64,000 nucleotides of DNA from Kalmusia sp. IMI 367209 (taxonomy: Eukaryota > Ascomycota > Dothideomycetes > Pleosporales > Didymosphaeriaceae): NCBI GenBank assembly GCA_027946365.1, contig JAPEUQ010000014.1:744001-808000 (forward strand), written 5' to 3'. The notes under the pieces are model-generated. The model was not told the DNA's origin, searched no databases, and worked only from the letters and a program-made list of their open reading frames with translations. Both the position numbers and the translations under genes were made by a program. Below are positions 35,439-48,376 of the stretch, in pieces (position 1 is the stretch's first letter; each line of letters opens with the position of its first letter).

Positions 35439-36124
35439 TGGAGCGAGGTTATCGGTTGAGACCCATTAGATTAATGTCAAAATGGCTATGCAGCGGTTGT
35501 GAGGATATTGGACGTTTGAGACGAAGTACCGGGATCGGACAAACCCATTGTTCCGGCATGTTTACAGTGGTCAAGCACCTGGGGTCCACATCAAAACACG
35601 ACGAATAGTAGAACTGAATCCTATCCATCGCTCAATCGAGAAGTTGATTTTGTCTAGTGCGCAAACTTCAAGTAAGAACATTAGGTTATGTTACAGTCTC
35701 AGTTGTATGGCGAGTGGACACGGTACTAAGATTGGGGAGAAGAAGTCGTTCGGATCTTGTGAAATTGATTTGTATTTACTCCCGTGGTGCTCGACGGCAC
35801 ACGCATAGGGCATATCATACATTAGAGAATAAAGCTATATAAGAGGGCATAACCTCTGTGGAGAGACGGCCTGGACAGGATTGTCAACTACAGAGCCGTC
35901 CATCTCCGAGAAATATACAATGAGCCAAAGGCAAGCTCGAACCATCGAACAACACATCTGTTACAATGGCATCGGCTAGAAGAAGGGTATCCAAACGCGA
36001 CAAGCAGCGCTATAAAGCCGTCATCAAAATCAAGGTCGTAGCCAAGTGGCAGTGTCTGGGGGCGATTGGCGACCGAAATGGCTCGGGAGTTCGGTCGATA
36101 GCGGGTTGCGGTAAAGCATGGACT
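35439..36124. promoter_or_regulatory. GPI13 upstream region
   Basis: About 690 bases between the GPI13 start and the stop of the next minus-strand gene. It should hold the GPI13 promoter and the neighbour's 3' UTR. I see no gene. Confidence 0.4.
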
Positions 36125-36667
36125 TTACGAGTAGTATTTGTCGTCCTTCTCCTTTAAGCCACCGATGCGATCAAGGTCCAGCGAATCGAAGCGGTCCGAG
36201 GCGTCGCGCTGGTATGGCGGAAGGTCCTCCTGCAAAGGCTCCAATCCGACACTGTGCTCTCCAACTCGAACGACAACCACGCGACCTGACTGTCGCTTCC
36301 CAGATTCATCGACCTCGTCGGGGAATGTGATGCGGATCTCAGGGACAGGACTTGGTGGCGGGCTGGACGAGTTCGCTAGGAATTCCTTCTTTTCCTGGTA
36401 GACAACAACGGATTCGCGGCCATTGCCGTAGGGCGTAGCCGTAATGGTCAGACGGCGGTGGGTTGACTGCCTCTTTTCGTACAGCGGGAGCTGTGCCTCT
36501 GCGTCCTTCCGTGCGCGACGCACGCTCCGGAGGAAGAATAGCGCGCCAACTAGCAGTACTGCTACAACGAACAGCACCAAGAGCGAGACCAGCAGACTGA
36601 TCATGGTGTGATCAAGGCCGCCTTTCTTTTCGTCGTCGCGCGCGACTAGGAAGTGGAGCGAGTTCAT
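36125..36667 (-). CDS. Conserved small single-pass membrane protein, function unknown
   Basis: A 180-residue, single-exon frame from ATG 36667. A short lumenal or extracellular N-terminus (MNSLHFLVARDDEKKGGLD) precedes one strong membrane helix (LLVSLLVLFVVAVLLVGALFF). It is followed by a positively charged stop (RSVRRARKD), which suggests the C-terminus faces the cytosol. The tail holds SSSPPPSPVPEIRITFPDE and GKRQSGRVVVVRVGEHSVGL, then LQEDLPPYQRDASDRFDSLDL. I recall such a Pro-rich, VPEIRITFP-containing tail from a widespread uncharacterised family in filamentous ascomycetes, but cannot name it. The PPSPVP and DLPPYQ segments look like adaptor-binding or phosphorylation sites. Function is not inferred. 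Confidence 0.8.
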   Translation of the reverse strand: MNSLHFLVARDDEKKGGLDHTMISLLVSLLVLFVVAVLLVGALFFLRSVRRARKDAEAQLPLYEKRQSTHRRLTITATPYGNGRESVVVYQEKKEFLANSSSPPPSPVPEIRITFPDEVDESGKRQSGRVVVVRVGEHSVGLEPLQEDLPPYQRDASDRFDSLDLDRIGGLKEKDDKYYS

Positions 36668-39600
36668 GATGATTGGGGGGTGTTTACGTGGTCGTCAAGC
36701 GGTCGTGATATCGAGTGTAGACAGGATGGTAGCGGTGATGGCAATAGCAATTAAGGAATGTAGTTACTGTTTCCACAATCAGTACGATGTGCTGCAAAGC
36801 TGGTGAAGGTGGTTGTTGTGCTCCAACGATCTGGTTCCTTGGCGGAATGCGAGGGTTGTTTGCAGACGCACCTTTGTTGGGGAGCCGGAGCGCGATAGGG
36901 AATGTTGACGCAGGCCGAATGAACGGATGCAAATATCGCTGAAAGAGTGAAGCGATACCGCGGGCAAGGAATGTGAGGAGGCAGGACCGTGTTCGGTGGT
37001 GGAGGAGCAGCAAAGAAGAAGGGGGAGCAGGCCGTTTTTGCTGACCGACAGGCACGGGGCGCTCAGGCCCACGGTGATAAATGACTTTGTTCCCTCCCAG
37101 GTTAGGCTCCGCATCCAATCGGAAATCACGCCCCGCCCAGTTCGCGCGCAAACGCCAGCGCTAGGCCAGAAGCGCCGCTTTCAATAACAGAGTCTGGAGC
37201 GCTGCGCAGCGAGCCATGCTTCCCTTTCCCACAGACGTAGGCGCCGAGTGTCGCCAGGCAACGCCGCCGGACGAGCGCTCAGCGGTGGAGCTGCGCGCGG
37301 GAAACGAGTGGTCACGAGTGGGCCGACGGCCAGCGTTGGAACCGCTCTGCAGGGGCAGCGACGGCGACAAGGATGGAGGCAGGCTGGGGGAGTGAATTAG
37401 GCAGATTGAAGCGTCGACGTCGTGTGCTCTAGCAACCGTCTACGCGACTCGTTGTCTGCGCCCTAGATAAATATATCTATCGGAGCACTCTGTCCTGCAT
37501 TGTCGATCCTGGGTCATCTCTCTGCGTGGACTACTTCCCTCACGTCGAGACGTGACGTGTCTGGCATTGTTGGCACTGGCACTGACAGATGGCAGGCTGG
37601 CTGGGCTGAGACGAACTGCGTACGTGCGGTCGTAACGGCTTCTCCAGCATCCGTCCAGCATGATCCCCTCTGCCGTCTGCAAGTAACAACAGACAGCGGG
37701 CCTGTGTGGCTCCTCAGATGGTGTACGCCGGAGCGGACAGCGCTGTAAGCCCTTCTAGAAGAAGTCCGTATCTAAAAATCCCTCCCACGCCCGGCGCCTC
37801 AGCCGGCAGACGCTCTGTGTGCTTTTCTCCGAGCGGCCTGTTGTCAACCCCACGACAATGTCCTTCGCTGTGCCTCTTGCACACACACACACGCACACGC
37901 ACACACATCTACTAGGCGATCATCCGTTGTGCTACACACGTACCTCGCAGCATCCACTTTGAATAATGCATGCCTTGAAACGCCACAACGCTGCACCCGA
38001 AGACTTCCACGGATGCCTTCTTTTCCAGCGCCAAGTCCGGCTCTCGTGAAGTGCGACACAACGACCTCGACACCGTCATCCCATGGCGTCGAGACGCATG
38101 CTGAGGGTTGATGCCTGTTTCTGACTCTTGATGCCCACGGCAGACACCGGTGCTATAAGCGTTGTGCTACACACGCACCTGACACAATGGGTGGTGTGGA
38201 GATGCACAACGACATCACGCAGCGTGCTAGAGGTTGAGCAACGGGTCTCGTTCGACCGCGAGCGACGGCCTTCCGATGTGGTTGCCAAACTTCCCCGATG
38301 GGCGAGTGAGCGCCACTCGCTCAGTTTGTTCTGCGCGCCAACGCAGCACGAGAACGAACAGTGAGGCTAGCGCCCTCTTTGGCTGCGCGAGGGCTCTCTG
38401 AGGGGAAGGAGCTGTCAGGTCGACTGTCGCTGGAGATGCTCGACGATGCTGCTGCATGGATCGTTGAAGTCACCGGTCACGACCTTACCCAAAACGACGG
38501 TCCCCGTGATGGTGTAATTTCTGTTGCTCCGACACCACTTTTTCTCCGCTCGGGGGGGAGGCTCCCGGCATGTCGACGCTGCATTGGCCATTCTCGAAGC
38601 TATTCGGTGGCCCAATTGGTCTGAGGGCAAGCGTCGGTGGAGGCAGCCACAGTCTGTTGAGGACGGGGAAGGGATCCACCATCCCGCCCACCTGGTGGAC
38701 GTGGGTTGGCTCTGCCATCCATTGCGAGGCAAACAGACGTACCAAGTCTCCAGGCCCAGTACCGTCCGTCTTGCCTCTGGCTGTAGAGTGCGTCCCGGGG
38801 GTCAACGCGCCGTACAAAACAAGGCTCGGCATTCGAGAAGCGGTCTCGATCGCAGCCTGGCGGGCGGGGCCCGAATACTAGAGCAGACGAGCAAGGCTCC
38901 GGCGCATGGCATCTGGTGAAACGCATAGTCTATGTACATAATCAAGAAGCCTCCTGTACCATGCGAGGGCCTGTCTCAGCTCTGCCTTTCTGCTCCTTGA
39001 TCGCCCCGGATCGCGTCGCCGCCTAGCAGCTCCTGCTTGGCACCCACGACGGCCGCCAGACGAATTGCTGAGCCAGCGCGCCAGCGAAGCCTTTCTCTCT
39101 CTGCCAACAAGATATATCGCCTGTGGCTCAGGGCCCTGCGACCAGCGTACTGACAGCCGAGTTTTGAAAGAGCGCGGCGCCCCATTGACGGAAGCTAGCG
39201 ATCTAGCCGGTCTCGAAACGAGCTTAGTGCCGAAGATCTGGGGAATCCATCATCTCTCCCACCAGCGCTCGCGACCGTGGTTCTTTGCGCCGCCCTCACA
39301 CGCCTCACCCGCTGCCACGCCTGCGGCTGCCGCACACGACACCTCACCGCACCTCTCGCCACCATCGCCGGCGACCTCAACGCGCTGCCCCTCAGGGGAC
39401 CACGGCCGCACTGCCCAACACTGAACGCTCCATTCCACAATCACGCCCGCCCCGTCGCCCTTGCGTCCTCCCCGACGGTTGGCTGCTGGAGCCCTGATGC
39501 GTTCCCCGCCTGCCAGGCGACACCATCCCTTCGAATCAGGCATGCACAGCGGCTAGAGGAGACTGCCGACCTTGCACGAATCCAAGGGGGCTGCCGACTG

Positions 39601-39937
39601 CATATATCAACCCTCTCTGCGCCCTTCCTCGCGCGCCCGCGGTGGACTCCCTTCGCTCGTTCCCCGCCTCTCCTGTACCATATCCGCTACAAATTTCGCT
39701 TCTTCGTCCCGCCATTCTTGACACGAAACCACGGTAAGCCGCTCAACATCGCATAGAGCGCGCCGCTGGTTAAAGTCCGCGTGCTGACGCCTAGGCCTAT
39801 TTCAGCTTGCACGCCATAAGCTGCCCCGCGTTGTATTTGCCTTCCAAAGCTCTCTCGCCGCACGATTTGCGCCCTGCATTCAATACACCTGACCGCTCCT
39901 TGTATAGCCTCTGTTGTTTGTGCGTGCGAATCGCAAC
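36668..39937. promoter_or_regulatory. 3.3-kb divergent upstream region, long Pumilio gene leader
   Basis: This gap separates the small membrane protein gene from the divergent Pumilio gene and is the longest shared upstream region in the window. It is GC-rich with a CA/CG microsatellite at about 37879-37909 and a C-rich, pyrimidine-biased stretch near 39240-39720. Long regulatory leaders are common for fungal post-transcriptional regulators. Overlapping frames on both strands have no family resemblance and are taken as non-coding. Confidence 0.4.
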
Positions 39938-42900
39938 ATGGCTGGCTTGACGAACAACGTGGGTGCACCTCCCATGTTGCCAATGAAGATCTAACCAGAC
40001 TGGCAGACTCGACCGCGCGACCTCAATGGTGGGCTGGCGATCAACGGAAACGACAACGAGCGTGCGTCCCATACGACGCTGGGCTGGGGTGGTAGCATCT
40101 GGAATAATGGCAACGCCGTTGGTTCCGGCTTCGGCTCTGGCGTCAGAGACAACTCGCGTCCTCGAGGTATACCCTTCATTGATTGTGCTCCTTGTATATC
40201 TGATGCTCATTCTGGACAGAAAATAGCACCTACATGGGATCCCCTGCTGAGCCTATCGAAGGCAAGACCGGCTCCGGCTCCCTCGTCGCATCTTCCGAAT
40301 CCGACGGCTGGCACCATGGGCGCACTGCCTGGAGGGACAGCACCGCTGGCATTTCGCTTGTTCGATCAGGAGTGTCGCCCGCGCGAAAGCGGTCCGTTGC
40401 CCAGCCTGACTCTGCGCAACAGTACGGAGACAAATCCACTGCGTTCTTCCCAGCCTCGAGACCCTCCGTAGTCGGCCAAGCGCTCATTTCGAAGCCGCCG
40501 AAACCTCTGCTAGACCCCACATCTATGAACTTCACGTCCAATCGTAGGATGGATCCCCTCACCACGGCTGGATTTTCTACGTATGGCTTCAATCAAGTTG
40601 ACCCACCACAGCACGCAGATGCTTCCGTCGGATCGTGGCATGATGCCGCTTCTGTACACTCTCCAACCGATGATAGGCGAAGTGTTGCTAATTCTGAGCA
40701 CTTCGGCCCGCCAAGTACCACCCCTTCAAGAAGCGGAAGTCTTCCACCCTCAAGACACGGCAATGAATCATTTCAATTCGGTCAAATCGCCGACAACTAC
40801 ACGAGATACGCACAGCCAGGCCAGCGCCAAACCTCGTCATTCTCTCTTGCCAATGGTCGCGCATTCCAAGAACGGAGCGGCTCCATACAAAGCGAGTCGC
40901 TGCCTATGCTCAGCCAACTCAGTTTAGGGCATGATGCAAGCTCAGGGGCAGTCTCCCACAGACCTTCCGTGAGCATTAATGGATACACACCAGCTTTCAG
41001 CCCTGCTACGAATGACGTTCCTTTGGCCCGCGAAAGCTACGCAGATCCACAAGCCTTTGAGAGGCCTAGTAATGGCTACGGACAATCAGGATCATATACC
41101 CCTGACAGCTTTACTAATGGTCATGTTAGCGAATCAACTTTTCCATTTAGACCCGTTCAGTTCGATAGTCATAGCGCACCCAACGGCACCGGTGTCCATC
41201 AAAGCCCGCACCACACTCATTCGCATACGCCTCCTGTGTTCGATCATCTCTACCCATCTCGATCGGAGCATCCCTACTCCTTGAACAGCAATAACATTGC
41301 GTTAGTAAATCAAAGATTAGCGGGACATAAGATGCAACAACAGGAGCTTCGACGCAATCAAAACTACCAGGGCCAGCAGATGCATCCCCAACAACTTCAT
41401 CAGATCATAGCGGCTAATCAGCTACGAGGATCTTATCCATATCACCAAATCCATGTCCCCAATGCGATGTCGCTGAACAACTTGCAACCAAACCTTCCCA
41501 TGGCACCGCTACATAGCGCCATGCCAATCGAGACACCCAGAGCCCCTCGAGATCACAGCAATCCGCCCGAGATCGCAACAATGAGTTCGACCTTGTATAA
41601 TTTCAAGGCTGCCACCAAAACTGGTAAAAAGTTTGAGTTGAAGGAGATTTACGGCCACGTAGTCGAGTTCAGCGGAGACCAACACGGATCCCGGTTCATA
41701 CAGCTGAAGTTAGAGGGCGCCAATAGCGATGAGAAGGATAAGATCTTCCGAGAGCTTCAAGAAAATTGCTTGCAACTGATGCAGGATGTCTTTGGAAACT
41801 ATGTCATCCAAAAATTCTTCGAACACGGAGATCAATCACAGAAGAAGTTTCTTGCCAACCAGATGATGGGCCATATTCTGCACCTTTCCAACGGCATGTA
41901 CGGATGTAGGGTTGTTCAAAAGGTAGGCAATACTTCATGTTCAACGTGCGCTCGCCAGCTGACCAAAATAGGCTTTGGAGTACGTCTTGACTGACCAGCA
42001 AGCGGCTATGGTAAGAGAGCTCGAGAAAGATGTTCTCAGATGTGTCAGGGACCAAAATGGCAACCACGTAATCCAAAAGGTCATTGACAGGGTTCCCCTC
42101 AACTACATCAAAAATATCATCGAGGCCTTTCGTGGTCAGGTCGGCGCTTTGGCAGTGAATACCTACGGGTGTCGTGTAATCCAGCGATTGCTCGAAAAGG
42201 TCCCAGAACCACAACGGCGGTTCATTCTCCAGGAATTGCATGCTGAAGGTCCCAAACTCATCTCCGACCAGTATGGGAACTACGTGTGTCAGCATGTTAT
42301 CGAGCACGGACTACCGGAAGATCGTGCCAAAGTCATTGCCCTCGTCAAGTGTCAAGTGTTGGCCTTTTCAAAGCACAAGTTCGCCAGTAACGTGGTAGAG
42401 CGATGCTTGTCCTTTGGTAACAACGATCAACGCCGTGCCATTATGCTCACGCTTATAGAGAAGAATGAGCGAGGGGACAATAACCTGCAGTCATTGATCA
42501 AGGATGGATATGGCAATTACGTCATCCGTGAGTATTCTTAGATCACTTTACGTCGGGGGCTCGCTAACGATGGTTCAGAAAAACTCCTAGACAAGGTTTG
42601 TCGGAGAGATTATGAAGAGCTAGTGGCCGTGTTGAAGCCAGAGCTTGACAAAGCCAAAAAGGTCATGTCCGGCAAACAAGTTATATCAGTATGTTCCATC
42701 CTATATGCTCTACGTCGCTGGGTCAAAAGTTTAAAGGCCATATTATGTATGCTAGGGTGACTTGGTGTACATTGCCTATTCCAACGTTTGTCCTAGTGCT
42801 ATACTTATAGCGCCCACTAACGAACAATATAGGTAGAGAAGAAGATGCATCGCGTCGATTTCGGGGACGGTCTCGATGACTTGACTTCGACAACACAAAC

Positions 42901-43126
42901 GCTTCATTCCGAATCAACACACAGTACAAACACTCAACACAACACACTCACAAGCCCGACCGACACACCACCCACACCTCCTCTTACAAGTGAAGCGCAA
43001 AGCCCCCAAAGCAGCTCGCTGCCGAGCGCCAACGCTTCTACTGTCGACGAACCTGTACACACATCTATTGCAAATAAGAACTTCTCCGCTCCAATTGGCG
43101 GTATCAGCATCGAAAACGCCTCGTAG
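39938..43126 (+). CDS. PUF3: Pumilio/PUF RNA-binding protein
   Basis: This sequence-specific mRNA-binding protein acts on 3' UTRs to control decay, localisation and translation. Exons are 39938-39958, 40007-40166, 40220-41922, 41972-42527, 42579-42688 and 42833-43126 (947 residues). The 48-bp first intron (donor GTGGGT, branch CTAAC, acceptor GGCAG) removes an in-frame TAA, giving [16 protein letters not shown]. The long N-terminus is Ser/Gln/His-rich. The Pumilio domain (about 530-870) shows the usual repeats with RNA-contact triplets: [66 protein letters not shown] and GNYVIQKLLDK. An acidic/Ser/Thr-rich tail follows. Assignment to the Puf3 branch rests on the N-terminal MxGLT start and overall length, so it is less sure than the family. 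It converges on the NCS1 permease. Confidence 0.93.
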
Positions 43127-44138
43127 ATAGTTACTTACAACTGTTACCTCACTCATAAAGAGCAAGACACGGCCTACGCGCATATTCTATTGTCAATGAG
43201 TCCTTCTTTACCGGTCTTTCACAACATGCATACGGGAGAGCCGCGGGCGTTGGTTCTCTTATACCGGATGGGCGGGAACAGCATGTTATATACCATCCAT
43301 ACTTTCTTCTACTGGGAAGTCCCACTGTTTGGGTTGTTGAAGGAATATTCAAAGTCTTAATGTTTGAAAATAAAGGAGTCGTTTGGACTCTGCTCCCTTT
43401 CTGTTCATGCAAGCACTGGCGCTGAGGGGCGTACATCAATCATAATTAGCATGGCGTATAAAAATCGGGTGGTGGATGGTGGGTTTGGTGGAAGGTCATG
43501 ATGGATGGATGTATGGATTGGGGTGCGTTGTTTCGGATACCAGATATAGGATCGTTAGATGAGTGGGTGTGTAGAGTGTTGAATTGAATTGATGGAGTAT
43601 CGATACCATATGTTCTGAGACGATGCTATCATGAGACTTGGTGCGTGGACTCGTGGTCAAAGAAGTCATTTGCCGAGGTTGTATTGTTCTCAAGCTACGA
43701 CATTCAACACTCGGATGTGGGTCATAGATGTGAGGTCCCTCACTCTAAATGAGAATACTTATCTCTAGCCCATATGCTCTCGAAGCGAACGTGAGGCGGA
43801 TAGCCACTCAATATCTATCTGATCTGAGTAACGCTTGTTTCGGACATGGCGCAAGGTTGCATTATCAGTGGTGTTCGAACGACTCCTAAAGGCTGAATAT
43901 GATCGAAAGCTCCCAGTAGTATACCTAAAGTGTCGATAGTAGGACTGAGACCTTTCGTCTATGTCAAGAACGGTATAGACGAGATAGTACGTATAGCGAA
44001 GGGTATAAGTAAGTCACGAAAGAGAAGTCCTAGGACAAGGCAACTTAAATGTCCATTGCTGGTAGACTTACACCAGGATACGAGGACTGTTCCTAGACGC
44101 TCGCCAGACGTTCAATCGTCACTGGGCCATATGTTCGA
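43127..44138. other. Intergenic, convergent 3' ends
   Basis: About 1 kb between the Pumilio and permease stop codons. I see only short open frames and no repeat or RNA gene. Confidence 0.5.
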
Positions 44139-46010
44139 TCACCTCCCGCACACCTTGCGCTCAAGGTATCTCAGCGGCACGTACAACACAGCTGAAAGCA
44201 CCAACGCAACCTCAAACCCTACATCCCCCGACCTCTCCGCGATCGGCCCCGTAAACCAGACCTGATACATGCACGGCACTACGAGCCCCATACATCCAAC
44301 ACTGGCCCCTAAAGCCGCCCATCCCATGGGTAATCGTTTCCCATCATCCCACAGGCTCTCTTCCTCAGTGTAATCATCGAATCGCCTGTGGCGAAAGTAG
44401 ACATGGTCCGTGACGACGACGCCGATGAAGGCAGCCGACCAGTACCCGATTAGTCCGAGGAAGTTCTCGAGGTTGACGAAGAAGGACTTTGCGGCTTCGA
44501 TGGCGACGCCGATGACGATGGCGGTTATGACGATGGAGAAGAGGATGCGCTGGATCCGGAAGAGGAAGGGGAGGAGCATCTGGAAGTTGAGCGTTATGCT
44601 GTACATTGTTGCGCTAAGGTTTCCGACCATGCTGAACTGTGCCCGGTTAGACTCGGCTTGGGGTTTTGATACAGTTGTAGGACAAAAGTTTGAGCACCAC
44701 CGTCAAGCCTGGGCCAAATCGACTCTTGATGAGTGCTAAAGCTCTTGCCCTGGTACTGTAAGATGGATGAGGGAGTGAGAAGGTACGTACGGCAAGTATA
44801 ACGGTCACAAAACGACCGAAGCCACCTGCAGGATGAAGCATGGCAGCCAGGACACCGCTTGCGGCGTTGGTGTCGTAGCCTTGCTGCCAGGAGGGTGTGT
44901 TCGGTGTTGCGCCGCCGATTGCAGCGCCGAGGATCATAAGGAGGATGGTCGGTAAGGCCAGTCCTACGTATGTGTACAGAGCGATTCGAAAACTACCACA
45001 ATTAGCCCATGTTCATGTACTCCCACTTCCATGTTCCTTATGCAGCCGGGTTGAACGTACGAAGGAGCCTTTGGATGCATATACGTCGAGAAATCACTCG
45101 CGAGCGCCGCCCACGGCAACATAAAACTCGCAACTAACCCGCCAAAACTAAACACCTGCTGCACGGTCGCGGGCTCGACAGTACTCTGGTTCTGCAGACC
45201 TTTGCCTCCGCATCCAGTGGCGATCACAATGGCAATGAGAGCAGGGACCCACGCATACTTTTCATACACGTGCAGAATCTTGAACCCACAGAATGAAACG
45301 AGCAAGGAAAGCAAAGCGATGATGACGATGCCAACGGTAGCATTGATGGTGGTGCCGTCGCTGACGGCGGAGAGGGCTTGCCCACCGATGATGGAGTCGA
45401 CGATGGAGAAACCTGTTAGGGTGGCGAGGTTGAGCAGGATGATAATGGAAACGAAGTATTTCCTATTTGACGTCAGTCAAATGTCGAAGCAGACTAGGAT
45501 GGGATCGTACGTACCCATATACGAATCTCGCCTGGATCAGCTGTCGCATGCCCGTCTTCGGGCCCCACGCGCACATATACGCCACTGGAACTGTGGACAA
45601 TATCGTGAAGAAGAGAATGATCAACGAAGCATCTCGAAGACCCAGTCCGAAGCTCAATGTACCGACCATACCCGTCGTAATCCTACACATCGCTTAGTCT
45701 TTCACTTCGTCGATCTTTGAAAAAGATGTGGGGCCTACGGTAGGAGATTGCAACTCATACAGAACCACAGCGAGAAGATATTCCAGTACTGAGTAACGGT
45801 CCTCTTCTCATATGGTACCGGCATGCATCCTCTCAACTCAACGCCCCCGCGTTTCTCCAAAATCTCGAGTATGCTCAACAGGCTACTCGTTCTCGATTCA
45901 TCCCCAGATGCGTAAATACCTGCACTTGTCTTCTCACCATCTTTTTCCTGCGGCAGTTCATCTCGAGGTACGGAAACGACGCTCTCGACATCTGCGTCGG
46001 CCGGTGCCAT
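44139..46010 (-). CDS. FCY2: NCS1 purine-cytosine permease
   Basis: This plasma-membrane proton symporter belongs to the nucleobase-cation-symport-1 family, most like fungal Fcy2/FcyB cytosine-purine carriers. Five exons on the minus strand are 45739-46010, 45515-45682, 45061-45462, 44791-44992 and 44139-44636, giving 513 residues. Each junction keeps frame, for example NLLP-ITTGMVGTLSFGLGL and FVYG-KYFVSIIILLNL. About twelve hydrophobic segments follow a polar N-terminus. Family features include the Gly-rich GTLSFGLGLRDA of helix 1, a helix 2 ending VAYMCAWGPKTGMRQ, SDFSTYMHP in the middle and FLGLIGYWSAAFIGVVVTDH near the end. The ATG at 46010 (MAPADADVES) is used; the frame upstream opens with TTG. 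The precise substrate cannot be read from sequence. Confidence 0.92.
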
Positions 46011-47326
46011 GCTGAACGAAGACAAAGACGCAAGAAAGCGGCAAGAGCAGACTTTGCAGTAAGACGTGTACTACAGCACGCCCTACGGCTGCTCAAAACG
46101 CCGCAGATATACGATAGCCCAGCATGACTCCTCGCCTCCCGACCGCTTACTTAGCCCACAGCGCCGTTCTCGACCCGCGCTATTCTCCTTCGTTATCCGC
46201 GTTCTAGAAAAACTTGATCGGGACGCTTGCCTGTTTCCGGCTAGCTCGCATCGCATCGCGACATCTCTTTGGGCGATGAGGTCCACCAACGCTGCGAACG
46301 CCGATGCTAGGAAGGCTGTTCCGAAGAGGTGTTCCGAGAGGCTTTAACACGTTAACGGGTGGGGAAGCTGGGTGTGGCTTGGGCGAGAGAATAGTGCTTA
46401 TGGATATAATGTGCATCCAACTATAACAGAACAACATCCTATATTGAAATACCCGAAACGTTCCTACGCGATCAAACAAAGCAACGAATCTCATCATACA
46501 ATAATCAAATAATCCAGATTCTAGGAAAAGGTTGCTAATGAGAAATTTCAGCAGTGCATGGCATGCTATCCATCGATCTATTCGCAGCGACGATTTGCGA
46601 CTTAGCTGTGAACCCCCTGCTACATCAACGAATCTGGGCATATCTTTGAGCTCCGGAGCTATAGGAAGAAGGCTCGATCTATGAAGCCTATGTTTCTAGG
46701 CTTTAAAGACATCTAGCACATAAGAATTTCAGGAAGCCGGGGTTTTCTCCATACAGAAGGAAGTCGCCACGTAGCCTAGCGTATAACCTCAGAGTACTAG
46801 CCAGAGCGTTGTCAGAATACCGTCGTAGGCAAGGATAACCTGCAAGGCGAGGTTGATGACTTATATAGATCTTGAAGCAGTACGGGTAAAGCGTGTAGAG
46901 AAAGAGGCTGCTAGAGAAGCAAAAGGTAAGGGAAGACGTAGTCAGAAGCGCAAGAGTGCTGCCCCAGAGCCAATTGCGCCAGAATGTGGAGGATGCCCAG
47001 TGGTGCGAATGTTGTAATGGATGATGCAGAGAGGCGCAATGGCGGTTGGACATGTCCCTTTGTTGTTCACTCTGCTATGCTTGTCATGCCTGGCAACAAT
47101 CTTTCTTCCCCACAATGCTCGTGTACTGTGTCGCACCCTTTTAATGCCTTTTAATGCCTGCCATGCTAGACAAGTTCGTAGAGGTTGATCGATAGAGCAC
47201 TCAGTATTGAGGTGCAGAAATTGGTCGTAGGAATTGAAAGACCCTGGACGTTGGCGATATCCGCCTGATTTGATGACGAACGCCGCCTGCGGTGTAGCAT
47301 CAGGCTGACAATATCGAATGCAGAGG
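46011..47326. other. Intergenic, permease promoter and SET gene 3' region
   Basis: About 1.3 kb. The part next to 46010 should carry the permease promoter. A short direct repeat CTTTTAATGC occurs twice near 47140. I found no supportable gene; a minus-strand frame running into the SET gene is out of its frame. Confidence 0.45.
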
Positions 47327-48376
47327 CTAGAATTTTTCGGGTAGACCATGCCGCATTTGAAGTGCAAGCGCAACGCCATGATCGGCGGCGTCTCTACGCC
47401 CATAAAGTGCGAGGACAGTACAGAATCTCTCTAGCCATGTTGGTTGCGCTAGGGCATTCCTGGCAATCATGGCGTTGCTTTCCGTTTGAAACAGACGTGA
47501 TATACGCAATATGCGTGGATTAAATCTTCGAACCATGAACTCGTCCAGCAGTTGCTCTTCTTGTAGTAGAAGCACGATGAAGACGTTACAGATTAGCCTA
47601 GTAGAGAGTGGAATGTTGAAAGTTTCTGCCGCTGCCTTTAATTCCTTGTCGATTATGATCGCCGAGGCAGAACCTTGTCTCTTCCCGTCTAAATCTACGC
47701 CAAGCGTAATATACTGCAGCCCTCGAATGAGTGTTCGTCGCATGTCACTGAGATGGTGGAAGTCGGTACCGATTAGACAGGCTTTGCAGTCGCAAGTAAA
47801 CCGTAGCACTTTATGGCGGTCGTGTCTGGTCCTGCATTCGAAATCTGGATTATAACAGAAAGTGATCTCATCGCCAGCGATAATATCTTCAATCGCAAAA
47901 ATTTTAATAATCTCATTATCGGTGATTGGAATATTAGCGTTTGGTATGCAAGAGTGGTTGAAGCGCGAGTGAAGAAGATACAACCCATGGCCACTAATGT
48001 ACGGTAACTCAAAGGAATTCTCAGCGAACGCTTCTTCCATGCTTTTGAAAGGACTAGACGCATTGTCACGGAGGAGCAAAAATTGTTGTTTCTCGGCAGG
48101 TGCCAATTGTTGAAAGGCGGTCCACACGTCCTTTTCGGTGATATCTTCATGAGCCTTCTCAATGATGAAGAGTGGTTTCTCGCTCAGGATCAGAGCTCCT
48201 TGCTTGATATTACTTGTGGCAAAAGCGCCCCATCCCTTTCCAGATGATGAGGGTTGCAGCTTGAAGCCTGCGGTATTGGGCACCCGGAGGTCGCGATACG
48301 CTAGTAAAATAAGCTACCGTAGACGCATCATTCGCTAGATAAGTGACTCACGATGGTTCGACGTATTCCTATCCAT
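47327..48376 (-). CDS. SET-domain protein (SMYD/SET-like)
   Basis: This is a predicted S-adenosylmethionine-dependent lysine methyltransferase of the split-SET type seen in many fungi. Exons on the minus strand are 48352-48376 (only 25 bases, starting ATG GAT AGG) and 47327-48300, joined across a 51-bp intron with a GTGAGT donor and an ACTAG acceptor, giving 332 residues. The SET start reads GKGWGAFATSNIKQGALILSE, the cofactor and fold core is RFNHSCIPNANIPI, and the closing motif is GDEITFCYN. A Cys cluster (CDCKACLIG) follows, as in post-SET-like regions. There is no MYND finger. The C-terminal helical part has no recognised domain. Without the tiny first exon the frame opens with GTG, which is why the intron model is preferred. 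Targets are unknown; such proteins are numerous and divergent in Pezizomycotina. Confidence 0.85.

Noticed and set aside
39277..39756. 159-codon frame upstream of the Pumilio gene
   Set aside because: No ATG at its start, Pro/Arg/Cys-rich by composition, and positioned where the leader is expected.
39959..40006. In-frame TAA after [18 protein letters not shown] in the Pumilio gene, first read as a nonsense mutation
   Set aside because: A 48-bp intron with a GTGGGT donor, CTAAC branch site and GGCAG acceptor removes it in frame, so the gene is intact.
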